A DNA stretch of 64,000 nucleotides from Candidatus Pelagibacter sp. IMCC9063 (GCF_000195085.1 NC_015380.1:1220728-1284727); one strand, 5' to 3'; shown: positions 32,642 through 43,916, counted from the first letter of the stretch. Translations and numbers: made by a program. Notes: generated from the letters alone by a model not told the origin.

Positions 32642-33934
32642 CTAAATTAAAAAAGGGTTTTCAACTAAAATAGTATCTTCTCTTTCAGGAGAGGTGGAAA
32701 TACTTGAGATTTTGGTTTCAATAAAATCTTCTAATTCACTTAAGTATATTTTTGCTTCTTGAGGTAGCTCTTCATAGTTTCTTGTGCCAACCGTACTCTT
32801 CATCCACCCTGGAAAAGTTTTGTAAACGGGTTTGATTCTCGCCTGATCTTCTGCAGCAGCAGGTAAATAATCTAGTTTTTTTCCATCTAGTTCATACTCT
32901 ATACACATCTTAATTTCTGGGCAGGCATCTAGTACATCTAATTTAGTTAATGCTATTCCTGAAATTCCTGAAACTTTTACTGTTTGTCTTACTAGGACTG
33001 CATCAAACCAACCGCACCTTCTTTTTCTTCCCGTAACAGTACCAAATTCATTTCCTCGTTTTCCTAATAATTCTCCCATTTCATCATTCAGCTCAGTCGG
33101 AAAAGGTCCTTCTCCTACTCTAGTAGTATACGCCTTAGTAATTCCAAGCACATAATCGATTAAGTTAGGTCCGCATCCTGTTCCAGTGGCTGCCGCACCT
33201 GCCACTGTATTAGAAGAAGTTACGTAAGGATAAGTACCGTGATCCACATCAAGTAAAATTCCTTGAGCACCTTCAAACAATATTCTTTTTGCTTCGTTTC
33301 TAAATTGATCCATTTTTCTCCATACAGGTTGAGAAAACTTTAAAATTTCTGGAGCAATGGTAAGAAGATCTTTCATTAGATCGTCTTTCTTAAATTCTTT
33401 TTTCTTCAAACCTTTTCGAATAGCATTGTGGTGCTCTAGAACTATTTCTAGGCGATTACTTAAATTACTTTCTGATTTTAAATCCATTACTCGAATAGAA
33501 CGTCTTCCCACCTTGTCTTCATAAGCTGGTCCTATGCCTCTTCTGGTTGTTCCAATTTTTCCTTTACCAGCTGAATCTTCTCTAATCTCATCCATCTCTC
33601 TATGAAATGGCATAATCAAACTTGCTGTCTCTGCTAAAATAAGATTTTTTTCACTTACGATTACACCTTGTTTGGTAATTTGTTCTATTTCATCCAATAG
33701 AGCCCAAGGGTCTACCACCACACCGTTTCCAATGACTGATATTTTGTCAGATCTAACAATTCCAGATGGAAGTAATTTTAATTTATATACTTTACCATCA
33801 ATAACTAATGTGTGTCCTGCGTTGTGTCCTCCTTGAAAACGAACGACCACATCCGCTTGCTCAGATAACCAATCTACAATTTTTCCTTTACCTTCATCTC
33901 CCCATTGAGAGCCTACGACTACAACATTTTTCAT
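32642..33934 (-). CDS. purA: Adenylosuccinate synthetase
   Basis: The 430-residue GTP-dependent enzyme makes adenylosuccinate from IMP and aspartate, the first committed step to AMP. The N-terminus [18 protein letters not shown], with [12 protein letters not shown] near 33-44, is diagnostic, followed by [30 protein letters not shown] and the C-terminal [12 protein letters not shown]. Length is normal. It follows thiD with no gap and is the last gene of a long minus-strand run that starts near the Tol genes. Confidence 0.97.
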   Translation of the reverse strand: MKNVVVVGSQWGDEGKGKIVDWLSEQADVVVRFQGGHNAGHTLVIDGKVYKLKLLPSGIVRSDKISVIGNGVVVDPWALLDEIEQITKQGVIVSEKNLILAETASLIMPFHREMDEIREDSAGKGKIGTTRRGIGPAYEDKVGRRSIRVMDLKSESNLSNRLEIVLEHHNAIRKGLKKKEFKKDDLMKDLLTIAPEILKFSQPVWRKMDQFRNEAKRILFEGAQGILLDVDHGTYPYVTSSNTVAGAAATGTGCGPNLIDYVLGITKAYTTRVGEGPFPTELNDEMGELLGKRGNEFGTVTGRKRRCGWFDAVLVRQTVKVSGISGIALTKLDVLDACPEIKMCIEYELDGKKLDYLPAAAEDQARIKPVYKTFPGWMKSTVGTRNYEELPQEAKIYLSELEDFIETKISSISTSPEREDTILVENPFLI

Positions 33935-34747
33935 TTATTTAAATTTTTTATTAAGTTCTATAGAGTTTAAGTGATTAATTGGTCCACGACCTTTTCCATA
34001 AGTTAGATTAGATTTTATAGCATTATTAACATAGAGAATTCCTAGTTCACATGACTTATATAAAGGTTTTCCACAGCCTAAAAAAGTAGCAATGGCAGAA
34101 GATAAAGTGCATCCTGTTCCATGCGTATTATGCGTGGATAGTTTTTTATTTTTAAATATATGAAGTTCTTTTTGATTTACCAAAACATCTTGTACGTTAC
34201 TGCCTTTCAAGTGGCCCCCTTTTAACAAAACATTGTTGGCTCCTAAATGAATAAGTGTATATGCGGCAAGTATCATCTCATCTACATTGGTTATTTTTTT
34301 TCCCACCAAAACTTCAGCTTCTGGAATGTTGGGTGTAATTAAAAAAACTTTTTTCATAAGCTTATTTTTTAAAATAGAAATTGCTGGATTGTTTATTAAT
34401 TTAGTTCCTCCCTTGGCCACCATCACTGGATCTAAAACTATTTTTGAATTTTTTATTTTATTTAATGAAAGCAAAACCTTCTCGATCACTTCTTTAGAAT
34501 GTAACATTCCTATTTTTATAGCATCAGGCTTTATGTCTTTTGCTGTAAATAAAATTTGATTTTCAATTTCTTTTGGGGGAATGCTTACAATAGAAGATAC
34601 TCCGGTAGTGTTTTGTGCTGTAATTGCAGTAACAGCGGTCATAGCATAACCTCCTAATGAAGTTACGGTTTTAATATCTGCTTGAATACCTGCTCCTCCT
34701 GAAGAGTCTGATCCTGCAATAATTAAAATTTTAGCTCTTGGTTTCAC
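33935..34747 (-). CDS. thiD: Hydroxymethylpyrimidine/phosphomethylpyrimidine kinase
   Basis: The 270-residue ribokinase-fold enzyme phosphorylates HMP and HMP-phosphate for thiamine synthesis. It starts with IIAGSDSSGGAGIQADIKTVTSLGG, in two parts GSDSSGGAGIQADIKT and SLGG, and ends with the ATP/anion-binding THNTHGTGCTLSSAIATF. It overlaps glmM by 4 bases and abuts purA. A separate thiamine gene, thiE, lies far away at 54226, so thiamine genes are scattered. Confidence 0.95.
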   Translation of the reverse strand: MKPRAKILIIAGSDSSGGAGIQADIKTVTSLGGYAMTAVTAITAQNTTGVSSIVSIPPKEIENQILFTAKDIKPDAIKIGMLHSKEVIEKVLLSLNKIKNSKIVLDPVMVAKGGTKLINNPAISILKNKLMKKVFLITPNIPEAEVLVGKKITNVDEMILAAYTLIHLGANNVLLKGGHLKGSNVQDVLVNQKELHIFKNKKLSTHNTHGTGCTLSSAIATFLGCGKPLYKSCELGILYVNNAIKSNLTYGKGRGPINHLNSIELNKKFK

Positions 34748-36072
34748 TTGATAGATCTAGATACCACTTGAATGGCTTTGGCTAATAATTTTCTATTATG
34801 ACACTCACCCATAATTCTCACCTTTGATTCAGTTCCTGACTTTCTAACTAGCAAACGGCCTTCTGTTCCTAATAATTCTTTTGCTTTCTTAATAGCAATT
34901 TTGCAATCTTTACTGTGAATGATATTTTTATCAGCCACTTCTTTATTTTCTAATATTTGAGGAACCGGTTTGAATACTTTTAACAATTTACTAGACTTGG
35001 TTCCTTTCCTCATGGAAAATAAAACCTCTAGAGCAACTAACAGTCCATCTCCTGTAGTGGTGAAGTCTCCTAAAATAACATGGCCTGACTGTTCTCCTCC
35101 CAAATTGTATTTCATTGCTTGCATGGTTTCTTTAACATATCGGTCACCCACATCTGACCTTACAAATGGAATATTTTCTTTTTCAAAATACCGCTCTAAT
35201 CCTAAATTACTCATCAAAGTTCCAACCACACCACCTTTAAGAATGTTTTTCTTATGCCATCTTGTAGCAATCATTCCTATAATTTGATCACCATCTATTA
35301 CCGCTCCCTTTTCATCGCATAAAATAACTCTGTCCGCATCTCCGTCTAAGGCAATACCAAGGTCTGCTTTATGTTTTTTAACTCCCTGTCTTAATGTTTG
35401 TGGATAGGTGGATCCACACTTTTGGTTAATATTAATTCCATTGGGATCGACGCCTATTGCAAATACTTTTGCTCCTAACTCTTCTAGTATTTTAGGAGCA
35501 GCTTTATATCCAGCTCCATTAGCGCAATCGACTACAATCCTCATTCCTTTTAAATCAAAATCATTTGGAAAATTGCTCTTTAGAATTTCAATATATCTTG
35601 AGTTCCCATCCTCTAATCTCTTCACTCTACCCAACTCTTTAACAGGGACTAATAACTTGGATTGTTTAGCATCAATCAATATTTCAATTCTTTTTTCAAC
35701 TTTGTCGGATAACTTTAAACCATTGGGCCCAAACAATTTTAAACCGTTGTCTGTATAAGGGTTGTGAGATGCTGTAATCATAATTCCCATATCAGCTTTC
35801 ATAGATCTAGTGAGCATAGCTAATCCATTGGTAGGAATAGGACCAAACGTGATCACATCCATTCCAGCAGAAGTTAGTCCTGACACTAGGGCTGGCTCTA
35901 ACATATAGCCCGAGACTCTAGTATCTTTAGCAATAATGGCTAAATGTTTTTTCTTATCTTTAATTTTAAAAAAAGATCCTGCTGCTAAGCCAAATTTATA
36001 AAAATGTTCGCCAGTGATATTGCCCTGATTTACCACTCCTCTTATTCCGTCTGTTCCAAAATATTTTTTCAT
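34744..36072 (-). CDS. glmM: Phosphoglucosamine mutase
   Basis: The 442-residue phosphohexomutase interconverts glucosamine 6-phosphate and 1-phosphate for cell-wall and lipopolysaccharide precursors. The phosphoserine loop is ITASHNPYTDNGLK with Ser102. The metal-binding DGDADR and the sugar-binding GGEQSGHVI follow, and the phosphate-binding RKSGTES lies near the C-terminus. The YFGTDGIRG start is diagnostic. It overlaps thiD by 4 bases and folP by one base. Confidence 0.97.
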   Translation of the reverse strand: MKKYFGTDGIRGVVNQGNITGEHFYKFGLAAGSFFKIKDKKKHLAIIAKDTRVSGYMLEPALVSGLTSAGMDVITFGPIPTNGLAMLTRSMKADMGIMITASHNPYTDNGLKLFGPNGLKLSDKVEKRIEILIDAKQSKLLVPVKELGRVKRLEDGNSRYIEILKSNFPNDFDLKGMRIVVDCANGAGYKAAPKILEELGAKVFAIGVDPNGININQKCGSTYPQTLRQGVKKHKADLGIALDGDADRVILCDEKGAVIDGDQIIGMIATRWHKKNILKGGVVGTLMSNLGLERYFEKENIPFVRSDVGDRYVKETMQAMKYNLGGEQSGHVILGDFTTTGDGLLVALEVLFSMRKGTKSSKLLKVFKPVPQILENKEVADKNIIHSKDCKIAIKKAKELLGTEGRLLVRKSGTESKVRIMGECHNRKLLAKAIQVVSRSIK

Positions 36073-37133
36073 TAAATTGCCTGCAGCTCTGCATTAATTG
36101 TTAATGCTTCTTGTATTTCTTTTATATCATGCACTCTAAAAAATTGAACGCCTTGGTTTGCACCAATTATTACTGATGATATCGTCCCACCTAATCTTGA
36201 AATAGTATCCTTAGATCCCATAATTTTTCCAATAAAACTTTTTCTCGAAGGCCCCAGCATTAACGGACAGCCCAAAGAATGGAAAAAAGAAATTTTACTC
36301 ATTAAGGTTAAGTTATGTTGAACATTTTTTCCAAAACCTATACCCGGATCTAAAATAATATTTTTTCTTTTGAGCCCTCTTTTTTCTAACTGATTAATTT
36401 TATTTTCAAAATAATTATAAATATCAATTAAGACATTTTGATAGTTTGGATTTTTTTGCATAGTCTTTGGAGTTCCTTGAGAGTGATTTAAAATAATTGG
36501 TTTTCTTAACTTTGCCACCAGAGTTATGGAGTTTGAGTCAAAATCTAAAGCTGAAACATCATTGATAATTTTGGCTCCCGCTTTTACTGCGGCCATCATT
36601 ACAGAAGATTTTCTAGTATCTATAGAAACAATGCATTTTTTTATTTGACTAATTTTTTTTACAATTTGGATAACTCTTTTGCATTCTTCTTGTTCAGAAA
36701 TAAGCTCAGCACCTGGTCTGGTGGATTCTCCCCCTATATCAATAATCTGAGCTCCTTGCTCAAGCATCAATTTTGCATGTTGAATAGCAGGTTTGAGTTT
36801 ATTAAACTTTCCTCCATCTGAGAAACTGTCCGGTGTTGTATTTAGTACCCCCATAAGCACTGGCTTAGTATTATTTAAACTGATAATCGAGCTTCTTTTT
36901 TTTTGAATATGTTCAAAATCTTTAATAATTTGTTTTTTATTTTTATTTTTTAATTTATTTATTTGAGAAACATTAATCAGTATGGATTTATTATTTTTTT
37001 TATTAATAATTTCTATTTTAGTAAATCCTAAAGACTTATTTCCACAAACAGAAGCTGCTAATTTTTTTTGAATATGAAATTGAGCGTCTTTTCCATACAG
37101 AAAATTAAGGGGCCTAATGTAAACAGACCTCAT
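36072..37133 (-). CDS. folP: Dihydropteroate synthase
   Basis: This enzyme joins the pterin and p-aminobenzoate in folate synthesis. At 353 residues it is about 80 longer than typical FolP at the N-terminus. The catalytic part begins with MGVLNTTPDSFSDGG near 92-106. DIGGESTRPGAE, INDVSALD, ILDPGIGFGKN and the C-terminal RVHDIKEI follow. The N-terminal extension (Lys/Asn-rich) also occurs in other alphaproteobacteria; its role is unknown. It overlaps glmM by one base and follows ftsH by eight bases, matching the conserved ftsH-folP-glmM order. Confidence 0.95.
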   Translation of the reverse strand: MRSVYIRPLNFLYGKDAQFHIQKKLAASVCGNKSLGFTKIEIINKKNNKSILINVSQINKLKNKNKKQIIKDFEHIQKKRSSIISLNNTKPVLMGVLNTTPDSFSDGGKFNKLKPAIQHAKLMLEQGAQIIDIGGESTRPGAELISEQEECKRVIQIVKKISQIKKCIVSIDTRKSSVMMAAVKAGAKIINDVSALDFDSNSITLVAKLRKPIILNHSQGTPKTMQKNPNYQNVLIDIYNYFENKINQLEKRGLKRKNIILDPGIGFGKNVQHNLTLMSKISFFHSLGCPLMLGPSRKSFIGKIMGSKDTISRLGGTISSVIIGANQGVQFFRVHDIKEIQEALTINAELQAI

Positions 37134-37141
37134 AGAACAGT

Positions 37142-39031
37142 TTAGTTTTGTAATTTTGGTTTCAAACCAATGGTTCCTAGGGCGCTAGCAGATGAAGAGT
37201 CCTCATCATCTTTGGAGACACCTCTACTTGGTTGAATATTCTTATAAATTAAATCTCTAATTTCATCTCCGTTTAACGTTTCGTATACTAATAAAGCTTT
37301 AGAAATTTTGTGTAAATCTTCTAACTTTTCTGTAAGAATTTTTTTAGCTCTATCGTAACCGCTATCTACAATTTTTCTTACCTCTGCATCGATTTTTTTA
37401 GCTGTTTCTTCTGAAACATTTTGAGTTCTAGAAACAGATCTTCCCAAAAAAACCTCTTCTTCATTTTCTTGATAAGAAACAGGTCCCATAATTTCACTCA
37501 TTCCCCATCTCGTAACCATATTTTTTGCCATTTTAGTTACCATTTCAATGTCCGATGAAGCTCCAGAAGTTACTTGATCGTGACCAAAAATAATCTCTTC
37601 TGCAATTCTTCCCCCCATGGCAACAGAAATATCTGCATACATTTTTTCTCTAGTCATAGAAAGCTGATCTCGTTCTGGTAGTCTCATTACCATTCCCAAT
37701 GCTCTTCCTCTTGGAATGATAGTCGCTTTGTGAATAGGATCGGATGCTTTTTCAAATAATGCTACAATTGCATGCCCACCCTCATGATAAGCTGTTAATT
37801 TTTTTTCATCTTCTGACATCACCATGGATCTTCTCTCGGATCCCATCATGACTTTATCTTTAGCTTCTTCTAAATCAGAAAGAGTTACAATTCTTTTATT
37901 TTTTCTAGCTGCCAATAATGCACCTTCGTTACAAATATTTGCAAGATCTGCTCCTGAAAATCCTGGAGTACCTCGGGCAATCGTTCTAGGATTTACATCT
38001 GGACCAGTAGTAATCTTTTTTAAATGAACTTTTAAAATTGCTTCTCTTCCAAGAATGTCTGGATTGGGTACTACTACCTGTCTATCAAAACGGCCTGGTC
38101 TTAATAATGCAGGGTCTAATACATCTGGTCTGTTAGTAGCTGCAATTAAAATAACACCTTCATTTGTTTCAAAGCCATCCATTTCAACTAACAATTGGTT
38201 TAATGTTTGCTCACGCTCATCATTTCCACCACCCAAACCTGCTCCTCTACTTCTTCCAACTGCATCGATTTCATCGATAAAAATAATACAAGGTGCGTTT
38301 TTCTTTCCTTGTTCAAACATATCTCTTACTCGAGAAGCACCTACACCCACAAACATTTCAACGAAATCAGAACCTGAAATAGTAAAGAAAGGAACATTTG
38401 CTTCACCAGCAACTGCTCTTGCAATTAATGTCTTACCAGTACCGGGAGGTCCTATTAACAATGCACCTTTAGGAATTTTTCCTCCTAATTTTTGAAATTT
38501 TCTTGGGTCTTTTAAAAAATCTACTATTTCTACGAGCTCTTCTTTCGCCTCGTCTACACCAGCAACATCCTTAAAGGTAACTCGTCCATGTGCTTCTGTT
38601 AACAATTTTGCTTTCGACTTTCCAAAGCCCATAGCTCCGCCTTTTCCACCTTGCATCTGACGCATGAAAAAAATCCAAACAGCAATTAATAATATCATAG
38701 GGAACCAAGATAAGAGAACACTGAAAAAAGAAGGCATTTTATCTTCTACTGGTCCTGCTGAAAAAGAAATTCCTTTAGACGAGAGTTTTTCTACTAAATT
38801 TGGGTAATTGGGAGAATATGTTTTAAATTTACTGCCGTTGGAAAAAGTACCTACAATATTATTTCCCTTAATATCAACAGAGATCACATTTCCTTTATCT
38901 AGCTCTTCAATAAAAGTAGAGAAAGGTAAGTCTTTAGATGCAGTAATCGTCGCTGGATTTTGAAATAAATTAAATAGTCCTAACACCAATAGAGCTATAA
39001 TTCCCCACATGGTCAAATTTTTCATATTCAT
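37142..39031 (-). CDS. ftsH: ATP-dependent zinc metalloprotease FtsH
   Basis: The 629-residue membrane protease has two N-terminal transmembrane helices (about 5-22 and 100-122) flanking a periplasmic segment, an AAA+ module with GPPGTGKT and the Walker B-region [12 protein letters not shown], the second region of homology with [18 protein letters not shown], and the zinc site HEGGH. It degrades misfolded membrane proteins and regulatory proteins; RpoH is a known target in E. coli and is also in this window. Normal length. It lies between tilS and folP, as in other alphaproteobacteria. Confidence 0.98.
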   Translation of the reverse strand: MNMKNLTMWGIIALLVLGLFNLFQNPATITASKDLPFSTFIEELDKGNVISVDIKGNNIVGTFSNGSKFKTYSPNYPNLVEKLSSKGISFSAGPVEDKMPSFFSVLLSWFPMILLIAVWIFFMRQMQGGKGGAMGFGKSKAKLLTEAHGRVTFKDVAGVDEAKEELVEIVDFLKDPRKFQKLGGKIPKGALLIGPPGTGKTLIARAVAGEANVPFFTISGSDFVEMFVGVGASRVRDMFEQGKKNAPCIIFIDEIDAVGRSRGAGLGGGNDEREQTLNQLLVEMDGFETNEGVILIAATNRPDVLDPALLRPGRFDRQVVVPNPDILGREAILKVHLKKITTGPDVNPRTIARGTPGFSGADLANICNEGALLAARKNKRIVTLSDLEEAKDKVMMGSERRSMVMSEDEKKLTAYHEGGHAIVALFEKASDPIHKATIIPRGRALGMVMRLPERDQLSMTREKMYADISVAMGGRIAEEIIFGHDQVTSGASSDIEMVTKMAKNMVTRWGMSEIMGPVSYQENEEEVFLGRSVSRTQNVSEETAKKIDAEVRKIVDSGYDRAKKILTEKLEDLHKISKALLVYETLNGDEIRDLIYKNIQPSRGVSKDDEDSSSASALGTIGLKPKLQN

Positions 39032-39098
39032 ACGTTATAAAATAAGTATTTAAATTAATCTTACAAGGAGCAAAATATCACAGAAAACAACTAAATAA

Positions 39099-40139
39099 CT
39101 AAATTTCTTTGTTATTTCTATTTTCTTTTGTCATTATAATTTTTTTTCCACTCAAGTTGAACATAAATCCTCCCAAAGTCACTCTTTTAAAATTCTTTTT
39201 TTGAACAGAGTCCATAAGGTTCAGAATTCCTTTTGCTCTTGGTGGATAATCCTTTTTTGATTTTTTTTTAATTAAAGAGGCTATAACACGATAACTTATT
39301 TCAGAGGGTTGCTCTTGAAACAACTTTAAATCAATTTGGATTTTGTTGTTTAGCTTAGTTTGGATATATTTTTTTTCAGAGTAGCAAACATAAAAATCAA
39401 TCGCTTCTTTAGCGGTATTCAAATTATCAATAGTTTTTAATATACGAGTTTGATCTAATCCTTCTTTTTCCAAATTAGATTTTAATTTTCTAATTCTAGA
39501 TCTTAAAAAACGATCATTAGTATTAGATGGATCTTTAATGAATGTGGTAAATATTTTTTTAGCAACCTGTATTAATATTTTTTTAGAACTAGACAAAAAA
39601 GGACGAACAATAGTGATCTTCTCTTTGTTTTTTTCAGCAATTTTCATGGAAGACAGACCCTGCAAACCACTACCCCTGCTTAAGCGAATGTAAAAATTTT
39701 CTATCTGATCGTCTAAATGATGAGCAGTTAACATATAGCTAATTTTATTTTTTTTACAAAAATCACTCATTATTTTGTATCTATGATCTCTTGCATTTTT
39801 TTGAATACTTCGGGAAATTATTTTTTTTATAGTTAAAATTTTAGCTTTAGCAGAAATTTTCAATAAATTTTTCTGTACTCTCTTTGCTTCCAGAGCACTG
39901 TTTGCTCTAATATTGTGGTCTACGATTAAATAAAAGACGTTTGTATGATTTTTTTCTGAATAAATTTTAGAACAAGCTGCAAGAGCTAGACTGTCAGGCC
40001 CACCAGAGATGCAGGCGACAAATGACTTGGAGCCAATGTTTTTTTTTACAATTTTTTCAAATTGAAGATAGATTTCTGAGGTTAGTTTGTTTTGTAAAAA
40101 GCTATTATGATTTTGCACATTTGAACTTTTTGGTTTCAT
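39099..40139 (-). CDS. tilS: tRNA(Ile)-lysidine synthase
   Basis: TilS makes lysidine in tRNA-Ile2 so that it reads AUA. The PP-loop ATP site is SGGPDSLALA, followed by HHLDDQIENFYIRLSRGSGLQGLSSM, seen as HHLDDQIENF and RGSGLQGL. The chosen ATG (40139) gives 346 residues and places the PP-loop near residue 43, closer to the family norm than the ATG at 40196, which would overlap the upstream cpoB gene by about 92 bases. Even so the overlap is about 35 bases. The C-terminal part is short and Lys-rich. Binding site before the start is weak. Confidence 0.85.
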   Translation of the reverse strand: MKPKSSNVQNHNSFLQNKLTSEIYLQFEKIVKKNIGSKSFVACISGGPDSLALAACSKIYSEKNHTNVFYLIVDHNIRANSALEAKRVQKNLLKISAKAKILTIKKIISRSIQKNARDHRYKIMSDFCKKNKISYMLTAHHLDDQIENFYIRLSRGSGLQGLSSMKIAEKNKEKITIVRPFLSSSKKILIQVAKKIFTTFIKDPSNTNDRFLRSRIRKLKSNLEKEGLDQTRILKTIDNLNTAKEAIDFYVCYSEKKYIQTKLNNKIQIDLKLFQEQPSEISYRVIASLIKKKSKKDYPPRAKGILNLMDSVQKKNFKRVTLGGFMFNLSGKKIIMTKENRNNKEI

Positions 40140-41067
40140 ATTTAGCTTTCTGAAGAATCGATTTATCTGCTTTTGGGTATTGTTTTTTAACGCCACTTAA
40201 CATTAAACAGCCTTGGTCTTTTTCTCCTAATTCATTCATTACAATTCCTAATTTCAAAAGATTTTGTGGAGCTTTTTTGCTTTTAGGAAATTTTTGGTAT
40301 CCATCCAAATACGCTGCTGCTGCATCATGATACAATTGTCTTATGTAAAATGTTTCAGCAAACCAATATTGTGCACTTCCCGATAATGAGTGGGTGGGAT
40401 TTTTTTCAATAAATTCTTTTAATGCGATCTCTGCTTTTTGATAATCTCCTACTTTAATAAAATTAGTTGCAAACTTATATTGGCTTGCTGGAGTACCTTT
40501 AGGTAAAATAGATTCTGCTTCTACATCAGCAGTTTGTACTACTGCAGCTGGACTTATACTTCTAATTTCTTGCTTTTGATTTGATGCAATTTTTGTATCA
40601 TTGGATGGTGTATCTAATACTTTGCTAAAATCTTGCATCTTTCCAGTCCCAGGTAATTGTTTGGGTGTGTTTGTTTTTTGAACGCTGGTAGTAGATGTAG
40701 ATCCTGACCCAAGATCACTAAATCGTAACTCTGTATCTCTTTGGATTTTGTCAACGCGTTCAGAAATTTTTTGCAAATTAAATAGTGTTTCTTCATTGCT
40801 AGCAGTCATTTTTTGAATTTGCTCTTCTAATTCAGAAAGTTTTACAAGTTGTCTTGTAAGAGCTCCTTCTAAAGTAGCTGGAATATTACCGGATGAAGAA
40901 TTGGTAGAATTTTGTGAAGAAAAACTTTTACTATAAACTGCTTTTTCTAAAGTTTTTAAATCCTTATTTAAAGTTTTAAGCTCATTAATAATTGTGGTGA
41001 GCTGCTCATCTGCCTGTGCTCCGTAGGCAAACATACAAAAAATTATAAATATAAATATTTTTTTCAT
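40105..41067 (-). CDS. cpoB: Cell division coordinator CpoB (YbgF, TPR protein of the Tol-Pal system)
   Basis: The 320-residue periplasmic protein has a signal peptide (1-19, ending YGAQA), a coiled-coil trimerisation region (about 22-120), a low-complexity linker and a C-terminal TPR domain with FIKVGDYQKAEIALKEFIEKNP and YDAAAAYLDGYQKFPKS-like repeats. CpoB ties peptidoglycan synthesis to Tol-driven outer-membrane constriction. It follows pal, with a terminator between them, and overlaps tilS. Confidence 0.9.
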   Translation of the reverse strand: MKKIFIFIIFCMFAYGAQADEQLTTIINELKTLNKDLKTLEKAVYSKSFSSQNSTNSSSGNIPATLEGALTRQLVKLSELEEQIQKMTASNEETLFNLQKISERVDKIQRDTELRFSDLGSGSTSTTSVQKTNTPKQLPGTGKMQDFSKVLDTPSNDTKIASNQKQEIRSISPAAVVQTADVEAESILPKGTPASQYKFATNFIKVGDYQKAEIALKEFIEKNPTHSLSGSAQYWFAETFYIRQLYHDAAAAYLDGYQKFPKSKKAPQNLLKLGIVMNELGEKDQGCLMLSGVKKQYPKADKSILQKAKYETKKFKCAKS

Positions 41068-41100
41068 TCTATTAAGACATTAGTACAATAAATTTAGGCA

Positions 41101-41138
41101 AAAAAAAGACCCTGGAACATTTCTATTCCAGGGTCTTT
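41101..41138 (-). terminator. Rho-independent terminator after pal
   Basis: On the minus strand AAAGACCCTGGAA pairs with TTCCAGGGTCTTT (13 bp, arms at 41126-41138 and 41105-41117) and a T-run continues to 41101. It lies between pal and cpoB, so part of the tol transcript ends here while readthrough supplies cpoB. Confidence 0.92.
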
Positions 41139-41160
41139 AAATACTTAAAAAAATTAATTA

Positions 41161-41628
41161 TTACTTAGCTTTAACAGTAACTGATCTTCTGTTTTGAGAC
41201 CAAGCTAGTTTAGAAGAGTCAGTGTTTGCTGGTCTCTCTTTTCCATAGCTAATTACTTTAATTGAAGACTTCGCAACGCCTTTAGCCATTAAATAATCTC
41301 TAGCCGCATTTGCACGTCTTTCACCAAGTGCTAAGTTATATTCTCTAGTACCACGTTCATCTGCATGACCTTCGATCACCACGTAAATTTTGCTAGATTT
41401 AATATACCCTGCTTGTTTAGTTAAAGTTGTTTTTGCCGCTGAAGTTAATCCAGTGCTATTAGTTGCAAAAAATACTCTATCAGCAACACCTGTTGCTAAA
41501 TACTTAACTGTATCTGTTCCTGTATATACATCACCTACTTTACCTGCTTTTTTGGCAGTTGTTGAACATGCAGAAATAAAAATTCCTAATATTACTACTA
41601 AAAATGTATTCTTTAAAATTTTAAACAT
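41161..41628 (-). CDS. pal: Peptidoglycan-associated lipoprotein Pal
   Basis: Pal anchors the outer membrane to peptidoglycan and binds TolB. The ATG at 41628 is preceded by GAGAGGTGG, a good binding site, and gives 155 residues; an ATG five codons upstream is unlikely. The lipobox is FISAC at about 17-21, cleaved before the Cys. The OmpA-like domain carries GHADERGTREYNLALGERRA and ends near RRSVTVKAK. It follows tolB by 106 bases and is ended by a strong terminator. Confidence 0.96.
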   Translation of the reverse strand: MFKILKNTFLVVILGIFISACSTTAKKAGKVGDVYTGTDTVKYLATGVADRVFFATNSTGLTSAAKTTLTKQAGYIKSSKIYVVIEGHADERGTREYNLALGERRANAARDYLMAKGVAKSSIKVISYGKERPANTDSSKLAWSQNRRSVTVKAK

Positions 41629-41734
41629 AACGCCACCTCTCAAAATAATTTAACTTAGCCAAGTTGTATCTAATTAACCTTTTTTCCGCAACTATATAAT
41701 CTTGTACTAGCACCAAAATAGGTATTTTTTGCTA

Positions 41735-43081
41735 TTATTTTGAAAGCAAACCAGACCAGGCAGGGTCGGAGGCATCTGTTAAAGTTTTAATTTTTCTTTC
41801 ATTATATCCTGTCAAATCAATGGACCATAGAGATGAGGATGTACTGAACCCAGTTTTTGATTTTTTAGTTCTAGACTCTCTGTAAAAAATTAATACACGA
41901 CCGTTTGGTGACCAAGAAGGTGCTTCTTGATAATAGTTTTCTGTTAATAGTCTCTCTCCTGTTCCGTCACTTCTCATGACTCCTATATAAAATTTTCCTC
42001 TATATATTTTAGTAAATGCAATTAAATCTCCTCTTGGTGACCAGACTGGGGTTCCATATAAGCCCTGGCCAAAAGATATTCTTTTTGCTTTGGAGCCATC
42101 GCTTTTCATAACGTAAATTTGCTGTGCGCCACTACGATCTGAATTAAAAGTAATTTGGCTTCCATCTGATGAATAGGAAGGCGAGGTATCAATGGAGGGA
42201 TGGGATGTTAATTGCTCTACTACTCGAGATTTAATGTCCATAGAATAAATATCTGAATTTCCATCTTTTGCAAAACTCATAATAATTTTCTTACCATCTG
42301 GAGAAAATCTAGGAGCAAATGTCATGCCAGGAAAATCTCCTACAAGCTCCTGCATTCCTGTTTCAATATTTAATAAATACACTCTCGGTAAATTCTTAAA
42401 ATAAGACATGTAAGTAACCATTTGTGAAGCTGGGTTAAACCTTGGGGTTAACACCAACTCGTTACCAAGAGTTAAATATTTATTATTGGCTCCATCTTGA
42501 TCCATGATAGCTAATTTTTTAATTCTTTGATCTTTCGGTCCGGATTCTGCAACGTAAATAATCCTAGTGTCAAAATAACCAAGCTCCCCCGTCATTCGTT
42601 CATAAATTTTATCTGAAATAATATGTGCAATTCGTCTCCAGCTATTAGGTGTTGCAAATAAAGCCAGTCCTTCCATTTCTTTTGCATTGACTACATCCCA
42701 AAGTCTAAACTCTACTCTTAATCTTTTTTTTTCATCGATAACTAATTTCCCCGAAATCATAATTTGTGCCTTGATCAAAGCCCAATCTTGAAATGTTGGC
42801 TTAGCATGAGCAATACGAGGAGACTGAATATACGACTTTGGATCAATAATAGAAAAGAGTCCTGATCTTTTTAAATTATTAGAAATAACTTCGGATATTT
42901 TTTTATCTAACTCTAAAGCTTTGAGCTCGGGTGAAAATTTAGATGGATTGTCTACATAAAATTTAGATATGGCTGTGGGCAATGGTTCTAAATTACCTCT
43001 GGTAATATCAATCTTTACAACAGCGAAAGCGCTGTGATTAAAAAAAAGAATTGAAATAAAAATTAAACAAAGTTTCTTCAT
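41735..43081 (-). CDS. tolB: Tol-Pal system beta-propeller protein TolB
   Basis: The 448-residue periplasmic protein has a signal peptide (1-20, ending SAFA), an N-terminal alpha/beta domain to about 150 and a six-bladed WD40-like propeller with repeats such as [22 protein letters not shown] and [22 protein letters not shown]. TolB links Pal to TolA during outer-membrane invagination. It lies between tolA (ten bases upstream) and pal. Confidence 0.96.
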   Translation of the reverse strand: MKKLCLIFISILFFNHSAFAVVKIDITRGNLEPLPTAISKFYVDNPSKFSPELKALELDKKISEVISNNLKRSGLFSIIDPKSYIQSPRIAHAKPTFQDWALIKAQIMISGKLVIDEKKRLRVEFRLWDVVNAKEMEGLALFATPNSWRRIAHIISDKIYERMTGELGYFDTRIIYVAESGPKDQRIKKLAIMDQDGANNKYLTLGNELVLTPRFNPASQMVTYMSYFKNLPRVYLLNIETGMQELVGDFPGMTFAPRFSPDGKKIIMSFAKDGNSDIYSMDIKSRVVEQLTSHPSIDTSPSYSSDGSQITFNSDRSGAQQIYVMKSDGSKAKRISFGQGLYGTPVWSPRGDLIAFTKIYRGKFYIGVMRSDGTGERLLTENYYQEAPSWSPNGRVLIFYRESRTKKSKTGFSTSSSLWSIDLTGYNERKIKTLTDASDPAWSGLLSK

Positions 43082-43091
43082 AGTTTTTATA

Positions 43092-43913
43092 TTATCCTCT
43101 TAACATTTCCTTTGCATCAAAATTAAGCTGAAGATCTTTCCATTTGTTATAACCTGTGGTTGGCATCTTTAGTGGATCACAAAGTTTTACTGCTCGAAGA
43201 GCACTTTCTGCAAGTACTTTGTAATAGGCTTGGCCTGGCTGATTCATTCTTCTATGATCTAGCACTTCTGAAGACAGAATGGATCCATCTTCTTTTAATA
43301 CAAGTTTTATTCTAACAAGTAAATTTTGGTCAAAAGGAAGTCCTAAAGGAATATTCCAGCATTTATAAATTTGAGCTTTAATCGCATCTTGCTGACTAAG
43401 AGTAATCCCTTTGTTTAAAGTAACGGAGTTATCCTGGTTTTGAGTTAGCTCTAAACTTTGTTTTTTTTGGATATCTGCTGTTTCTTCTTTAGATTTGTCA
43501 ATGAGGGCAGCTATTTTATTAGGGTCAAATAATTCTTTTTTTTCAAATTCGGAGGACTGTCTAATTAATTCTTTTACTTCCTTGGGGTTTTGTTTTTTTT
43601 TCTTTTCTTCTTTTTTCTTCAATTTTAATTGGTCTGGAAGTGGGACAGTATCTGGCTTTTCTTTGGGAGTAATTTTAGGCGGAGCTTGTTTAGTAACCAC
43701 CCTCTCTTTCTTTTTTTCTTTTTTAATTTTTTCAATGATCTCTCTAGCTTTAGGAGCGAAAGGAAGTTGTGTTTTTTCTGAAATTTGAATGATGTCTATA
43801 GCTATTAGTTGTTGAGCAGTAATAGGTTCTTTTTTGACAAAGGGTAATGTAAGAACAGTCAACAACACAAAAGCCAAGTGCAAAAAGACCGAAAGCGATA
43901 CACTTCTATACAT
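43092..43913 (-). CDS. tolA: TolA-like energy-coupling protein
   Basis: The 273-residue protein has one N-terminal membrane helix (about 7-24), a long Lys/Glu/Pro-rich middle region (about 55-145) expected to span the periplasm, and a C-terminal TonB-like domain with [15 protein letters not shown] and [20 protein letters not shown]. TolA carries proton-motive energy from TolQR to TolB/Pal. The C-terminal domain is conserved although the middle is poor, which is normal for the family. It sits between tolR (three bases) and tolB. Confidence 0.9.
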   Translation of the reverse strand: MYRSVSLSVFLHLAFVLLTVLTLPFVKKEPITAQQLIAIDIIQISEKTQLPFAPKAREIIEKIKKEKKKERVVTKQAPPKITPKEKPDTVPLPDQLKLKKKEEKKKKQNPKEVKELIRQSSEFEKKELFDPNKIAALIDKSKEETADIQKKQSLELTQNQDNSVTLNKGITLSQQDAIKAQIYKCWNIPLGLPFDQNLLVRIKLVLKEDGSILSSEVLDHRRMNQPGQAYYKVLAESALRAVKLCDPLKMPTTGYNKWKDLQLNFDAKEMLRG

Positions 43914-43916
43914 GAG

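Noticed and set aside
34970..35758. Plus-strand frames opposite glmM
   Set aside because: Both are shadows of a well-conserved enzyme gene and have no recognisable product.
38055..38495. Long plus-strand frame opposite ftsH
   Set aside because: It lies entirely antisense to the conserved AAA+ region; its composition is what reverse reading of that gene gives.
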